Shown here: positions 1 to 8,997 of the stretch, in pieces
Position numbering within the stretch: the first letter of the stretch is position 1
Layout: every line of letters starts with the position of its first letter
DNA from: Planctomycetota bacterium
GTDB lineage: Bacteria; Planctomycetota; Planctomycetia; Pirellulales; PLA5
Assembly (NCBI GenBank): GCA_003576845.1
Contig: QEVJ01000018.1
Coordinates: 1 to 56,126 of the forward strand
Reading direction: 5' to 3'
DNA length: 56,126 nucleotides
Translations under genes and position numbers: made by a program
The notes under the pieces: generated by a model
Seen by the model: the letters and a program-made list of their open reading frames with translations, nothing else
Database searches by the model: none
Told to the model about the DNA's origin: nothing

Positions 1-2
1 TC

Positions 3-1340
3 GTTTCGCGACGGGCGGCGCTTCGACTCGGCACGGCGGGCATGGCAAGCGTCGCCACGTTTTGGAACAATGCCCTTCAGGCCGCCGGGCAAGGTAACCG
101 GCCCGCTCGCGGCAAGACGCGATCGGTCATCTTGATCTTCAATTGCGGCGCGCCGAGCCACATCGACCTGTGGGACCCGAAGCCGGACGCGCCGGACAAC
201 GTCCGCGGCACGTTCAAGCCGATCTCCACGAAGGTCGCCGGAATTCAGGTCTCCGAGTTGCTGCCGCGAATGGCCGAGCGCGCCGACAAGCTCGCGATCG
301 TGCGCAGCGTCCACCACGAGCACGGTTCGCACAACGCGGGCATGTACTGGTCCATCGTCGGCCGGCCCTATCGCATGGACAGCACGCTCATCAACCCGAG
401 CCGGTCCGATTATCCGAGCGTCGGCACGCTCGTCGGCTACCTTGCACAGCGCGACGGCTATGCAGGCGCGGCTCCGCCTTACGTCATTACGCCGCATCCG
501 CACTGCGACAGCTTTCAATACATCACGCCGGGGCAATACGGCGGTTTCTTGGGCGCGAAATACGACCCGCTGGTGGTGAAGTCCGACCCGAATGCCAAGG
601 ATTTCCGCGTGCAGGACTTGCGGATCGCCGAGGGCCTGTCGCCGGAGCGCGTAATGCGCCGCAGCGAGTTGCTCGGCCGGCTCGACGACCGGCGAAACGA
701 GAGCCTGAACGAGGTTTCGTTCGACTATGAGGTGAATCGCGCGAAGGCGATGTCGCTGGTCGCTTCGACCGACTTGAGCGGGGCCTTCGATTTGTCGAAG
801 GAGCCGGACGCGGTGCGCGAGCGTTACGGCCGGCACACTTGGGGCCAATCGCACTTGCTCGCGCGGCGCCTGGTGGAGGCCGGCGTGAAATTCGTCACGA
901 CGGTCAACGGTCCGAGCATTACTTGGGATACGCACGCCGACAATTTCAATGCCCTCAAGAACCGTTTGGTTCCGCCGATGGAGCAGGCGTATGCGGCGCT
1001 GCTCGACGATCTGGCCGAGCGGGGATTGCTCGACAGCACGCTCGTGGTCTGGATGGGCGATTTCGGCCGCACGCCGATCATCAACGGCAACGCGGGCCGC
1101 GATCATTGGCCGCAATGCTATTCGATGGTTCTCTCCGGCGGCGGGATTCGCGGCGGACAAGTAGTCGGCGAATCGGACAATACCGCGAGCGCCCCGCGAA
1201 GCCGACCGGTAACGCCGGCCGACGTGCACGCGACGATGTTCAAGGCCCTCGGCTACGATGCCCACGCCGAGGCGTACCGCGCCGCCGATGGCCGGCCAAC
1301 GCCGCTGTCCGAAGGACAGGTGATCGGCGAACTGCTATAG
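3..1340 (+). CDS. DUF1501 family secreted protein, 5' end missing
   Basis: The protein belongs to the DUF1501 family (related to the alkaline phosphatase/sulfatase superfamily), usually exported by the Tat pathway in planctomycetes and encoded next to Planctomycete-cytochrome/DUF1553 proteins. The reading frame is open to the window edge. The codons before the first ATG (position 42) read S-R-R-A-A-L-R-L-G, a twin-arginine signal, so the real start lies upstream of the window. Family motifs are the early CGAPSHIDLWDPKP block, a mid-protein HHEHGSHNAGM, WDTHADN and the late DFGRTPIINGNAGRDHWP block that carries likely metal ligands. The DUF1549/DUF1553 partner is probably just upstream, outside the window. 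The exact biochemical activity of the family is not established. The second DUF1501 gene at 53627 is a distant paralogue. Confidence 0.9.
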   Translation, partial: VSRRAALRLGTAGMASVATFWNNALQAAGQGNRPARGKTRSVILIFNCGAPSHIDLWDPKPDAPDNVRGTFKPISTKVAGIQVSELLPRMAERADKLAIVRSVHHEHGSHNAGMYWSIVGRPYRMDSTLINPSRSDYPSVGTLVGYLAQRDGYAGAAPPYVITPHPHCDSFQYITPGQYGGFLGAKYDPLVVKSDPNAKDFRVQDLRIAEGLSPERVMRRSELLGRLDDRRNESLNEVSFDYEVNRAKAMSLVASTDLSGAFDLSKEPDAVRERYGRHTWGQSHLLARRLVEAGVKFVTTVNGPSITWDTHADNFNALKNRLVPPMEQAYAALLDDLAERGLLDSTLVVWMGDFGRTPIINGNAGRDHWPQCYSMVLSGGGIRGGQVVGESDNTASAPRSRPVTPADVHATMFKALGYDAHAEAYRAADGRPTPLSEGQVIGELL

Positions 1341-1385
1341 CGGCCGTCGCGACTCGGGAGGCAACTCCGCGACAGCTTTGGCGCC

Positions 1386-3563
1386 TCACCGGTCCTCTTC
1401 CGCGGCGACCAGTTGCGGCGGTGTCATGCTCGACGAGCCGTTCGTTGGGAATGGGCTGCGCGACGACGCTTCTTCGAGCGTCAATTCGAGGAGTTTTTCC
1501 TGGCAGCGATAGGGCGATTGCGCCTTTTCCGGCGCGAGGCGCACGTAGCTGCCGTCGCTGCGCAAAAACCGGGCTCGGCAGTTGTCCTTGAGATACGCCG
1601 GGATGACCTCGTTGAGAATCCGCTTGCGGAGCGGCGACGACTCGATCGGGAACATCACCTCGACGCGGCGATAAAAGTTCCGCGGCATCCAGTCGGCGCT
1701 GGCCAGAAAGATCTTGCAGTCGTCGTCCGGGCCGAAGACGAAGATCCGGCTGTGTTCGAGGAACCGATCGACGATCGAGCGGACCTGGATCGTTTCCGAG
1801 ATGCCCGGCAAGCCCGGCTTCAAGCAGCAGATGCCGCGGACGATGAGTTCGATCGGCACGCCGGCTTGGCTTGCGCGGTAGAGCGCCTCGACGACGCGAT
1901 AATCGACGAGGGCGTTGAATTTGGCGATGATTCGCGAGAGTTGGCCTTTGCTCGCCCGCTTGGCCTGCTCTTCGATCAATTCGATCGTGCGGTTGTGCAG
2001 ATCGTTCGGCGCGACGATCAGCTTGCGCCACTTGTGACCCTGCGAATAACCGGTGAGCAGATTGAACAGCGCGGAAACGTCTTCGCCGATGTCGGGATCG
2101 GCGGTGAACAGGCCCAGGTCGGTGTAAACGAGCGCCGTGGCGGGGTTGTAGTTGCCGGTGCCGAGGTGCACGTATCGGCGGACGCTGTCGCCCTCTTGCC
2201 GCACGACGAGCGAGACCTTGCAGTGCGTTTTGAGGTCCATGAAGCCGTATACGACGTGCACGCCGGAGCGTTCGAGCTGCCGTGCCCACGTGACGTTCGC
2301 CGCTTCGTCGAATCGGGCTTGTAGCTCGACGAGGGCCGTGACGTGCTTGCCGTTTTCTGCGCCTTGCATCAAGGCGCGGATGATCGGCGAATCGCCGCTG
2401 GTGCGATAGAGCGTCTGCTTGATCGCGAGCACCTTAGGGTCGTCGGCCGCGCGGCTGACGAACTCGACCACGGGAGCGAACGAATCGTAGGGATGATGCA
2501 GCAGAATGTCCCGCCGGGCGATCGCGGCGAACAAGTCCTCGCCGTGCCGACGCAATCCTCGCGGGGTCTGGGGGACGAACGGCTTGTCGCGTAGCTCTTC
2601 TCGGTTCGGCAACTTCAACAGCGCCACGAGCGCCGTCAGATCGAGCGGACCGGGCATGCGATAGACTTCGCTATACGCCTGCGGGCCGCGGCCGGCGTCG
2701 GCTTGCAACTCTTCCTGCTCGACGATCCGCTCGACGATCGCGTCGTCCGCGCCGGCGGCGATTTCCAGCCGCACGGCGTCCGCCCGCCGCCGCGCTCGCA
2801 GCCGCTCTTCGATCAGCCGCAGCATGTCGTCGGATTCTTGCTCGATGATCTGCAAGTCGCTGTCGCGGGTCACACGAAATGTCGCCGACGCTTCGACGTC
2901 GAAGCCGCCGAACAATTCCGGCAGCCGCGCGGCGATCACATCTTCGAGCCAGACGAAGTGAATTTCGCTATCGTGCTCGACCGGCACGAGCCGCGGCAGC
3001 ACCTGCGGCAACTGCACGACGGCAAACAGCCGCTTCGGTCCCAAGCCGCTCCGCCGCCGCAGCAAGGCCGCGATGTAGAGCGCCCGGTTGTGATACCGCG
3101 GCCGCGGATGGCTCGGGTCGACGACCATCGGCGTGAGAATCGGAAACGCCTTTTCGCGGAAGAATGCGTCGAGGGCTTTGGCCTGCGGCTTGCTGAGGTC
3201 CTTGATCGGAACGATGCGGATGCCGTGTTTGGCGAGCGCGGGCAAGACGCTTTCGGCGAGGCATTTGTACTGGGCGGCGATGAGTTCGCGGGTCCGCACC
3301 CCGATCCGTTCGAGTTGCGTCACCGCCCGCATCCCGTCGGCGTTGTAATCCTGGGGCACGCTTTCCTCGAACGCCTGTTCGTTCAGTCCGGCGACGCGGA
3401 CCATGAAGAACTCGTCCAAGTTCGAGCTGAAGATGGCGAGGAACTTGAGCCGTTCCAAGAGAGGAGTGGACGCGTCCTCCGCCTCTTCGAGAACGCGGGC
3501 GTTGAACTCCAGCCAGCTCAATTCGCGGTTGAGGAACGTCTCGGCGGGGAAGGTTTGCGTCAT
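1386..3563 (-). CDS. ppk1: Polyphosphate kinase 1
   Basis: The enzyme reversibly polymerises the gamma-phosphate of ATP into inorganic polyphosphate. At 725 residues it has the usual PPK1 length. The N-terminus NRELSWLEFNARVLEEA and the block SNLDEFFMVRVAGL are family signatures. The phospho-accepting histidine is expected at about His466 in RYVHLGTGNYNP, and the later block GPDDDCKIFLASADWMPRN belongs to the C-terminal phospholipase-D-like half. The gene is transcribed alone, convergent with the DUF1501 gene and divergent from the CitG-type gene, with about 130 bp of shared promoter space. No exopolyphosphatase or pho regulator is adjacent. Confidence 0.97.
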   Translation of the reverse strand: MTQTFPAETFLNRELSWLEFNARVLEEAEDASTPLLERLKFLAIFSSNLDEFFMVRVAGLNEQAFEESVPQDYNADGMRAVTQLERIGVRTRELIAAQYKCLAESVLPALAKHGIRIVPIKDLSKPQAKALDAFFREKAFPILTPMVVDPSHPRPRYHNRALYIAALLRRRSGLGPKRLFAVVQLPQVLPRLVPVEHDSEIHFVWLEDVIAARLPELFGGFDVEASATFRVTRDSDLQIIEQESDDMLRLIEERLRARRRADAVRLEIAAGADDAIVERIVEQEELQADAGRGPQAYSEVYRMPGPLDLTALVALLKLPNREELRDKPFVPQTPRGLRRHGEDLFAAIARRDILLHHPYDSFAPVVEFVSRAADDPKVLAIKQTLYRTSGDSPIIRALMQGAENGKHVTALVELQARFDEAANVTWARQLERSGVHVVYGFMDLKTHCKVSLVVRQEGDSVRRYVHLGTGNYNPATALVYTDLGLFTADPDIGEDVSALFNLLTGYSQGHKWRKLIVAPNDLHNRTIELIEEQAKRASKGQLSRIIAKFNALVDYRVVEALYRASQAGVPIELIVRGICCLKPGLPGISETIQVRSIVDRFLEHSRIFVFGPDDDCKIFLASADWMPRNFYRRVEVMFPIESSPLRKRILNEVIPAYLKDNCRARFLRSDGSYVRLAPEKAQSPYRCQEKLLELTLEEASSRSPFPTNGSSSMTPPQLVAAEEDR

Positions 3564-3692
3564 GGCGGAAGCGTTTGCCGATGGCCGGGAACCGTGCGCA
3601 GCGTCGCGGTCGCGAATCGCCTGCTATATTCTACGTCTCGCCATCGTACCGGCGCGCGGCGGGTTGTCCAAACTGTCGGCGAGTATCTCGCG

Positions 3693-4586
3693 GTGAATTC
3701 ACACGACGCTAACAATTCGGCCGATATCGGTCTTTCGGCCGGACAAATGGCGACTTTGGCCTGTCTGCTCGAAGCGACCGCCCCCAAGTCGGGCAACGTC
3801 CACCGCGGGGCGGATTTTGAGGACCTGACCTTTGTCGACCTCGCCACGAGCGGGGTGGCAATCGGCGCGGCAATCGACCGCCTCCTTGCTGGCGACGAGA
3901 AGGGAAGGCGATTGGGCCGGCTTGTGCTGGCCGCGGTCGACGCGATGCGGGGTGCCTGCGGAAGCAATGCGTACTTGGGGACGATCTTGCTGATTGCCCC
4001 GCTGGCGCTCGCGCGCGACGGTGCGCCGCTCGGTACAGGCGTCGCGGAGGTGCTTCGCTCACTTACGGCGGCCGATGCACGCGACATCTATGAAGCGATC
4101 CGTCGCGCGGCTCCCGGTGGGCTTGGAAAAGCCGAAGAACACGATGTTTCGGGCGATGCGCCGAGCGATTTGCTCGTCGCCATGCGCGCGGCCGCGGATC
4201 GCGATTTGGTCGCGCGGCAATACGCGAACGGCTTTGCCGAAGTCGTCAACGAAGCCGCGCCGCTCGTCGAAGGGGTACGGGCCAGCGGAATGTCGCTCTC
4301 GGCAGCGATCGTCTTTGCTCACGTGTCGCTGATTGCCCGACACGGCGACAGTCTGATCGCGCGAAAGTGCGGCCAGGAGACGTCGCTGGCCGCGGCGGCG
4401 CGGGCTCAACGCGTACTCGATGCCGGCGCTGCAGGAACCGAGGACTACTTGACTGCAATGGCCGATTTCGATTTCTGGCTCCGTAGCGACGGGCATCGCC
4501 GTAACCCGGGCACGACGGCGGATATCATCGGCGCGGCGCTATTCGCACTGCTTCGCGAAGGGCGCTTGCCGCCGCCGTGGCGTTGA
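3693..4586 (+). CDS. Triphosphoribosyl-dephospho-CoA synthase (CitG/MdcB family)
   Basis: CitG and MdcB condense ATP with dephospho-CoA to make the precursor of the prosthetic group carried by the acyl carrier subunits of citrate lyase and malonate decarboxylase. Family hallmarks are CLLEATAPKSGNVHRG near the N-terminus (usually PKPGNV), the NAYLGTILLIAPLALA block and the C-terminal DFWLRSDGHRRNPGTTADI block. The frame is open far upstream, but that part is antisense to ppk1. I therefore place the start at GTG 3693, about nine bases after GGCGAG; ATG 3747 is an alternative. No citrate lyase or malonate decarboxylase gene is nearby, so the substrate role is uncertain. A small acyl carrier protein gene lies two genes downstream. 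Confidence 0.85.
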   Translation: MNSHDANNSADIGLSAGQMATLACLLEATAPKSGNVHRGADFEDLTFVDLATSGVAIGAAIDRLLAGDEKGRRLGRLVLAAVDAMRGACGSNAYLGTILLIAPLALARDGAPLGTGVAEVLRSLTAADARDIYEAIRRAAPGGLGKAEEHDVSGDAPSDLLVAMRAAADRDLVARQYANGFAEVVNEAAPLVEGVRASGMSLSAAIVFAHVSLIARHGDSLIARKCGQETSLAAAARAQRVLDAGAAGTEDYLTAMADFDFWLRSDGHRRNPGTTADIIGAALFALLREGRLPPPWR

Positions 4587-4747
4587 ACGCACCAGGGGGC
4601 CGTTAGACTTTTCCCAACCGGACCACTCCTACATTTTCTCGGTGGCCTTCTGCAGCGACGCTTTCGCCTCCGAAACTACCGGTCAGGAGCGTGTGGCGAT
4701 GCCGCTGGGGATTTTGGTCAATCAAAAATCAAGATTTGGACGATAAA

Positions 4748-4774
4748 AAACCGGCCATCGCCGTGCGCCGGTTT
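4748..4774 (+). terminator. Hairpin between the CitG-type and barrel-protein genes
   Basis: AAACCGGC (4748-4755) pairs perfectly with GCCGGTTT (4767-4774) across an 11-base loop. It follows the CitG-type gene by about 160 bp and sits just before the next start, so it may be a terminator or a 5' leader structure. There is no long T tract. Confidence 0.4.
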
Positions 4775-4811
4775 AGGACCTGCCTCCGATTGTGGGAAGG
4801 AAGCGTTCGAA

Positions 4812-5777
4812 ATGATCGTCAAGTCGGTTCCTGTCGCGCTCGTTCTGGTCGCTATTTGCCTCGTCTCCCCGGTGGCGTTCGGACAACCGCCGAGCGAAGT
4901 TGCTCCCGATGTCGGTACGATCGATCCGGGCGACGAACAACCGGCGGAAGAAGAAGGCGGGATTCAAGACAACTCCTTCTTCATCGAAGAAGCCTATAAC
5001 CAGGAACCGGGCGTCGTTCAGCACATCTTCAATTGGGTCCGCCAATGGGACGACGACGACGGCCGCGAGCGCACGTTCGATTTCGTTTTCACGGAGGAAA
5101 TGCCGATCGGGTCGCAAGACCACCAGTTTTCGTTCGCGATTCCGTTTTCGTCGATCTACGAGCAGGGGATCGGCGAGCCGCCGTTCAATGCCGACGGCCT
5201 GGGCGACATCATGCTCAATTACCGCTACCAACTGCTCGGCGGCGAGGACGCCACGTGGTGGTCCGCGCCGCGGTTCAGCGTGATTCTCGACACGGCCCAC
5301 GGCGACGAAGGTCTCGGCAACGGCACGACGGGCTACCAGTTCAACCTGCCCATCAGCCGCGAATTCGAGAATATTGCGTTTCATTTCAACGCGGGCTGCA
5401 CGATCTTCCCCAACGCGGAAGTCGGCCAGACCGACGGCAGCATCTCGCCGCCGACCAATTTGATGGGCTACAATCTCGGCGCGAGCTTGATCGATATTCG
5501 CAACAAGAAGGTTCAACCGATGTTGGAAGTCGTCCTTAATTGGGACGACGAAGTGGACGGACTCGGCGCGCGGTCGCACGAGTTCGAGGCCCTGATCTCG
5601 CCCGGCTTCCGTTGGGCGCCTTACACGCAAGGCAGCACGCAGTGGGTTCTCGGCGCCGCCGTGCCGGTCGGGTTGACGCGAGACTCGCCGGACGTGGGCG
5701 TGTTCTTGTACATGAGCTTCGAGCACGCCGTGCCGCGGCGGTGCTGTAGGGCCTGTGCTTGCGACGGTAATTACTGA
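4812..5777 (+). CDS. Secreted protein, probable outer-membrane barrel
   Basis: A 321-residue protein with a clear N-terminal signal peptide (hydrophobic stretch VALVLVAICLVSPVAFG, cleavage near residue 22). The body has alternating hydrophobic and polar strands, as in IMLNYRYQLLG, FSVILDTAHGD and YQFNLPISREF. This resembles the planctomycete transporter-annotated proteins related to the MetA phenol-degradation (PF13557) barrel family. That assignment comes from pattern only. The C-terminus CCRACACDGNY is cysteine-rich, which is unusual for a barrel. The stop TGA (5775-5777) overlaps the ATG of the acyl carrier protein by one base, so the two are probably translated together. Confidence 0.65.
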   Translation: MIVKSVPVALVLVAICLVSPVAFGQPPSEVAPDVGTIDPGDEQPAEEEGGIQDNSFFIEEAYNQEPGVVQHIFNWVRQWDDDDGRERTFDFVFTEEMPIGSQDHQFSFAIPFSSIYEQGIGEPPFNADGLGDIMLNYRYQLLGGEDATWWSAPRFSVILDTAHGDEGLGNGTTGYQFNLPISREFENIAFHFNAGCTIFPNAEVGQTDGSISPPTNLMGYNLGASLIDIRNKKVQPMLEVVLNWDDEVDGLGARSHEFEALISPGFRWAPYTQGSTQWVLGAAVPVGLTRDSPDVGVFLYMSFEHAVPRRCCRACACDGNY

Positions 5778-6070
5778 TGGCCAGCGACGCGCGACAACTC
5801 GGCCGCGAAGGAACGATCGACGCCGTCCGACGGTTGCTCTCCGCGCGGTTCGAATTGCAGCCGACGGCCGCGGCGATTCCTGACGACGTGCCGCTCTTTT
5901 CGGTCGGCGTGGGCCTTTCCTCGATGGAAGGCATGGAGCTGCTCGTCGAACTCGAAAAAGAATTCGGCGTCGAGATCAAAGACGTCGAGTCGTGGGTTTA
6001 CGATTCGCCGACGCTCGCCAACGTCGCGGATCGGCTCATCGAGCTGAGCGAGAAACGCTCGCCCACGTAG
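5777..6070 (+). CDS. Acyl carrier protein-like protein
   Basis: A 97-residue protein with the length and helical layout of an acyl carrier protein. The phosphopantetheine attachment region reads GLSSMEGMELLVELEKEFGV, against the canonical GLDSLDxVEL. The modified serine aligns with the second serine of LSSM, so the usual aspartate before it is replaced by serine. The C-terminal part (VYDSPTLANVADRLIEL) matches helix IV of the family. It is coupled by a one-base TGATG overlap to the barrel-like gene and lies in the same direction as the CitG-type gene. No fatty acid or polyketide synthase gene is adjacent, so the acyl group is unknown. Confidence 0.8.
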   Translation: MASDARQLGREGTIDAVRRLLSARFELQPTAAAIPDDVPLFSVGVGLSSMEGMELLVELEKEFGVEIKDVESWVYDSPTLANVADRLIELSEKRSPT

Positions 6071-6090
6071 GACGGACTTTAATTCCGTCC
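6070..6090. terminator. Hairpin between convergent genes
   Basis: GGACGGA (6070-6076) pairs with TCCGTCC (6084-6090) across a 7-base loop. It lies in the 31-bp gap between the converging acyl carrier protein and cyclic-nucleotide-binding genes and could end transcription from both sides. Confidence 0.5.
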
Positions 6091-6101
6091 CACGAGAATC
6101 C

Positions 6102-6635
6102 TCACAGATTCCAAGCGTCGAACATCTTCGACCGAAACGTGCTCCATTCGCTCGGCGGCTTGGCGTTTGCAGCGGAATCGAGATCGGCCAGCCGGTCGCT
6201 GGCCCTTCGTAACCGCTCGGCCAGGCCGCCGATCGTGTTGAACGCCAGCTTATAGGCCGCCGGACACTGGCCATCGACCAGCCGGTGGTATGCCTCGCGG
6301 TCGATGCGGAGGAGTTTCACGGCCGTCTTCGCCCGCACGCTCGCCGAATGCGGCGCGGGATGGAAGAACGACATTTCGCCGAAGTGCTGATGCGGCTGGA
6401 CTTCGGCCAGCACCACCTTGTGGCCCGTCTGGTCGGACTGTTTGACGATCTCGCACGTCCCTTCGAGCACGATCCACAAGTTGCAGCTTTCCTCGTCTTC
6501 GGCGAGCACCGTCGCGCCGGGCTGAAACTGAACCGTCTCGGCGATGGAGAACAGGTCTTCCGCTTCGCGCGCGGTGAAGTTCGCCAGCAGCGGGATTTGG
6601 CTGAGCCGTTCGCGCGGCAGTGCGGTGCTCGTCAT
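6102..6635 (-). CDS. Cyclic nucleotide-binding domain protein
   Basis: A 177-residue protein made mostly of one cNMP-binding (CRP-type) beta-roll. Visible features are [18 protein letters not shown], the glycine turn [26 protein letters not shown] and the phosphate-binding-cassette region [19 protein letters not shown]. There is no helix-turn-helix after the sensor, so it is unlikely to be a DNA-binding regulator on its own. The start at 6635 has a strong GGGAGGAA ribosome site. Its ATG overlaps the TGA of the glutamate dehydrogenase gene in an ATGA (6632-6635), so the pair is an operon with coupled translation. Whether it actually binds cAMP cannot be told from the sequence. Confidence 0.85.
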   Translation of the reverse strand: MTSTALPRERLSQIPLLANFTAREAEDLFSIAETVQFQPGATVLAEDEESCNLWIVLEGTCEIVKQSDQTGHKVVLAEVQPHQHFGEMSFFHPAPHSASVRAKTAVKLLRIDREAYHRLVDGQCPAAYKLAFNTIGGLAERLRRASDRLADLDSAANAKPPSEWSTFRSKMFDAWNL

Positions 6636-7867
6636 CGAATTCCTCCCAACACGGTTGCCCGGCCGACGCGGCCGATGCCAATGAAGTACGCGGCGGTCCG
6701 CAGACTCACCTTGCGCTGGTTCGACATATCCCATACCCGCTCGAACCCGTCGGACAGCGCCTTGTCGAGTTCCTGGCGGACGCGGCTTAAGCCCCAATTA
6801 TAGTGCTGGCGGTTCTGGGCCCACTCGAAATAGCTCACCGTCACGCCGCCGGCGTTGGCGAGAATGTCCGGCAGGATCACCGCGCCCCGGTCGTGCAACA
6901 GCGCATCGGCGTCGGGCGTCGTGGGGGCATTCGCCGCTTCGATGATGATCGGCGCTTTGATCCGCGGGGCATTTTCCGCCGTAATCACGCCGCCCAGCGC
7001 CGCCGGAATCAGCAACTCAACGTCCAATTCGAGAAGTTCCGCGTTCGTCAGCTTCTCCGTGCCCGAAAAACCTTCGAGGCTTCCGCGGTTGTGCCGCGCA
7101 TGGCGGAGCGCCGCGGAGACGTCGATGCCATCCGGGCGGAAATACGCGCCGCTTAAGTCGCTCAGCGCCACGATCTTGAAGTCGGCCTCGGCCAAGAACG
7201 CCGCACAATACGAGCCGACGTTGCCGAAGCCTTGCAGCGCGACGCGGGTGTTGGCCGGCTTGCGGCCCAGCCGCGACATGAGCTTGAACGCCAGGATGCC
7301 GACGCCGCGGCCCGTCGCCTCTTCGCGTCCTTCCGCGCCGTGTAGCTCGACCGGCTTGCCCGTCACGCACGCCGGGCTATAGCCGTGGTACTTTTCGTAC
7401 TGGTTCAGAAACCAGGCCATCTCCTGCGCGCCGGTGCCCATGTCGGGTGCGGGGATGTCGGTGTCGGGTCCGATCAGGTCGTGAATCTGGTCGACGAACT
7501 TGCGGGTGATCAGCTCCATCTCTCGAACGCTGTGCTTGCGCGGATCGATGGCGATTCCGCCCTTGGCGCCGCCGTAAGGAATGTTGACGACGGCCGTTTT
7601 CCAGGTCATCAAGCTGGCGAGCGCCCGAATTTCGTCGAGGTCGACCGCCGGGTGGTAGCGGAGTCCGCCCTTCATTGGCCCGCGGGCGTCGTCGTGCTGG
7701 ACGCGATAGCCGACGAACGTGGCGATTTCGCCGTTGTCGAGTTCGACGGGAATCTGGACCTGGACTTCGCGCTTGGGAATCGACAGCAACCGGCGCATAT
7801 TGTCCGACAGATCCATCAAATCGGCCGCGCGATTGAAATAGAGTTGCGCCGCTTCGTGAGCCTTCAT
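6632..7867 (-). CDS. Glutamate dehydrogenase (Glu/Leu/Phe/Val family)
   Basis: The enzyme oxidatively deaminates glutamate, or runs in reverse to assimilate ammonium. The 411-residue length matches the hexameric bacterial/archaeal class. Expected active-site residues are present: Lys66 in [11 protein letters not shown], Lys90 in TWKTAV, Lys102 in GGAKGGI and the catalytic Asp142 in PAPDMGT. The Rossmann nucleotide site is at [13 protein letters not shown]. The gene is first in a two-gene operon with a cNMP-sensor protein. A branched-chain or phenylalanine dehydrogenase of the same family is less likely given the GPMKGG context. Confidence 0.93.
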   Translation of the reverse strand: MKAHEAAQLYFNRAADLMDLSDNMRRLLSIPKREVQVQIPVELDNGEIATFVGYRVQHDDARGPMKGGLRYHPAVDLDEIRALASLMTWKTAVVNIPYGGAKGGIAIDPRKHSVREMELITRKFVDQIHDLIGPDTDIPAPDMGTGAQEMAWFLNQYEKYHGYSPACVTGKPVELHGAEGREEATGRGVGILAFKLMSRLGRKPANTRVALQGFGNVGSYCAAFLAEADFKIVALSDLSGAYFRPDGIDVSAALRHARHNRGSLEGFSGTEKLTNAELLELDVELLIPAALGGVITAENAPRIKAPIIIEAANAPTTPDADALLHDRGAVILPDILANAGGVTVSYFEWAQNRQHYNWGLSRVRQELDKALSDGFERVWDMSNQRKVSLRTAAYFIGIGRVGRATVLGGIR

Positions 7868-8229
7868 GCCCCTTCTCCGCCGAGTGGTTCGCTTACCTGA
7901 ATCATATCTCGTTGACCCAAATGGTCGAAGGCGGGTCTTTCAGCGGCCACCTGCGGCTTACGCGCGTGCCGCAAAGCCTGTCCCTGTCGCGGCTTGCGAC
8001 CATTAGCGTAATCGGCCTGCGGTGGCATGTCCAAGGCTGCGAGCGGGGCGACAGGCAGCCGAATCGCTCGGTTGGTGAATTGACTTTCTTGCCTGGCTTG
8101 CCTAGAGTCGTGTCTTTCCCATCCCAAAATCCTGCCCCGTTCGCGACCGGCCCGTCCCGTTCACCGCCGGTCGTTCGATTCCTGCCGTTCGAGTTCTTCC
8201 CCAATTCACCCGAAGTCGGAGCCTTCGCG
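7868..8229. other. Divergent intergenic region, gdh / glutathione peroxidase
   Basis: A 362-bp non-coding stretch between two divergent genes. Apart from one candidate promoter facing the peroxidase gene I see no gene, RNA or repeat in it. Confidence 0.6.
8080..8108 (+). promoter_or_regulatory. Candidate sigma70 promoter for glutathione peroxidase
   Basis: TTGACT (8080-8085) and TAGAGT (8103-8108) are separated by 17 bases, the ideal spacing, and lie about 120 bp before the peroxidase start. This is a pattern match only. Confidence 0.35.
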
Positions 8230-8817
8230 ATGAGCGGTCACCGTCCGTTTGGCTGGCCCCTGGCTATGGCGTTTTTCGCCCTGCTGTTTCCTGGCATCGT
8301 TCGAGCGGACAACGCGACAAAGCCGGCCGGGCCGCTCGCCTACAAGATGCAAAGCCTCGACGGCAAGGAGGTCGACCTCGCCAAGTACAAGGGCAAGGTG
8401 GTGATGATCGTGAACGTGGCGAGCGAATGCGGCCTCACGCCACAGTACGAGCAACTGCAAGCCCTGCACAAGAAATACGCCGACAAGGACCTCGCGATTC
8501 TCGGCTTCCCGGCCAACGAATTCGGCAAGCAAGAGCCGGGCACGAACGCGGAGATCTCCGAGTTCTGCAAGGAGAATTATGGCGTCGAATTCGATATGTT
8601 CGCCAAGGTCGTCGTCAAGGGCGAAGGCCAGTGCGACCTCTACAAGTTCCTCACGTCGAGGGACACGAACGCGAAGTTCGCCGGCGACATCACGTGGAAC
8701 TTCGAGAAATTCCTGGTTGGCCGCGACGGCCAGGTCAAGGCCCGTTTCAGCCCCCGCACCAAGCCCGATGCCGACGAAGTCGTCAAGGCGCTCGAGGCCG
8801 AGCTTGCGAAGAAGTAA
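8230..8817 (+). CDS. Glutathione peroxidase family protein, secreted
   Basis: A thiol peroxidase of the GPx family that reduces peroxides, probably with thioredoxin in bacteria. The start at ATG 8230 gives a signal peptide (FGWPLAMAFFALLFPGIVRA), so the enzyme acts outside the cytoplasm. The catalytic residue is Cys67 in VASECGLTPQY, with partners Gln101 in FGKQEPGTN and Trp156-Asn157 in ITWNFEKF. The frame is open upstream but that part shows no protein features. The catalytic position is cysteine, not selenocysteine, which matters given the likely selenoprotein at 40-48 kb. A thioredoxin-like gene follows 180 bp downstream. Confidence 0.93.
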   Translation: MSGHRPFGWPLAMAFFALLFPGIVRADNATKPAGPLAYKMQSLDGKEVDLAKYKGKVVMIVNVASECGLTPQYEQLQALHKKYADKDLAILGFPANEFGKQEPGTNAEISEFCKENYGVEFDMFAKVVVKGEGQCDLYKFLTSRDTNAKFAGDITWNFEKFLVGRDGQVKARFSPRTKPDADEVVKALEAELAKK

Positions 8818-8997
8818 GAGAAGAGTGGGCAGCGGACGGTGGACAGAAAAGAAGTCGCGCAGCGACTTCTGCCCACTGCCCCCGAATCCCGAATCCGGAA
8901 TCCTGCCCCCCGAATCCCGTTTTCGTTCCGCAAGACGCGCGCAACTTAGGACCGCTTGGAGGCACACTAGGCAATGACCTGCTGAGGAGCTACCGAG

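Noticed and set aside
2703-3692. N-terminal extension of the CitG-type gene
   Set aside because: This part is antisense to ppk1 and has Arg/Asp/Pro-rich shadow composition. The real gene starts near 3693.
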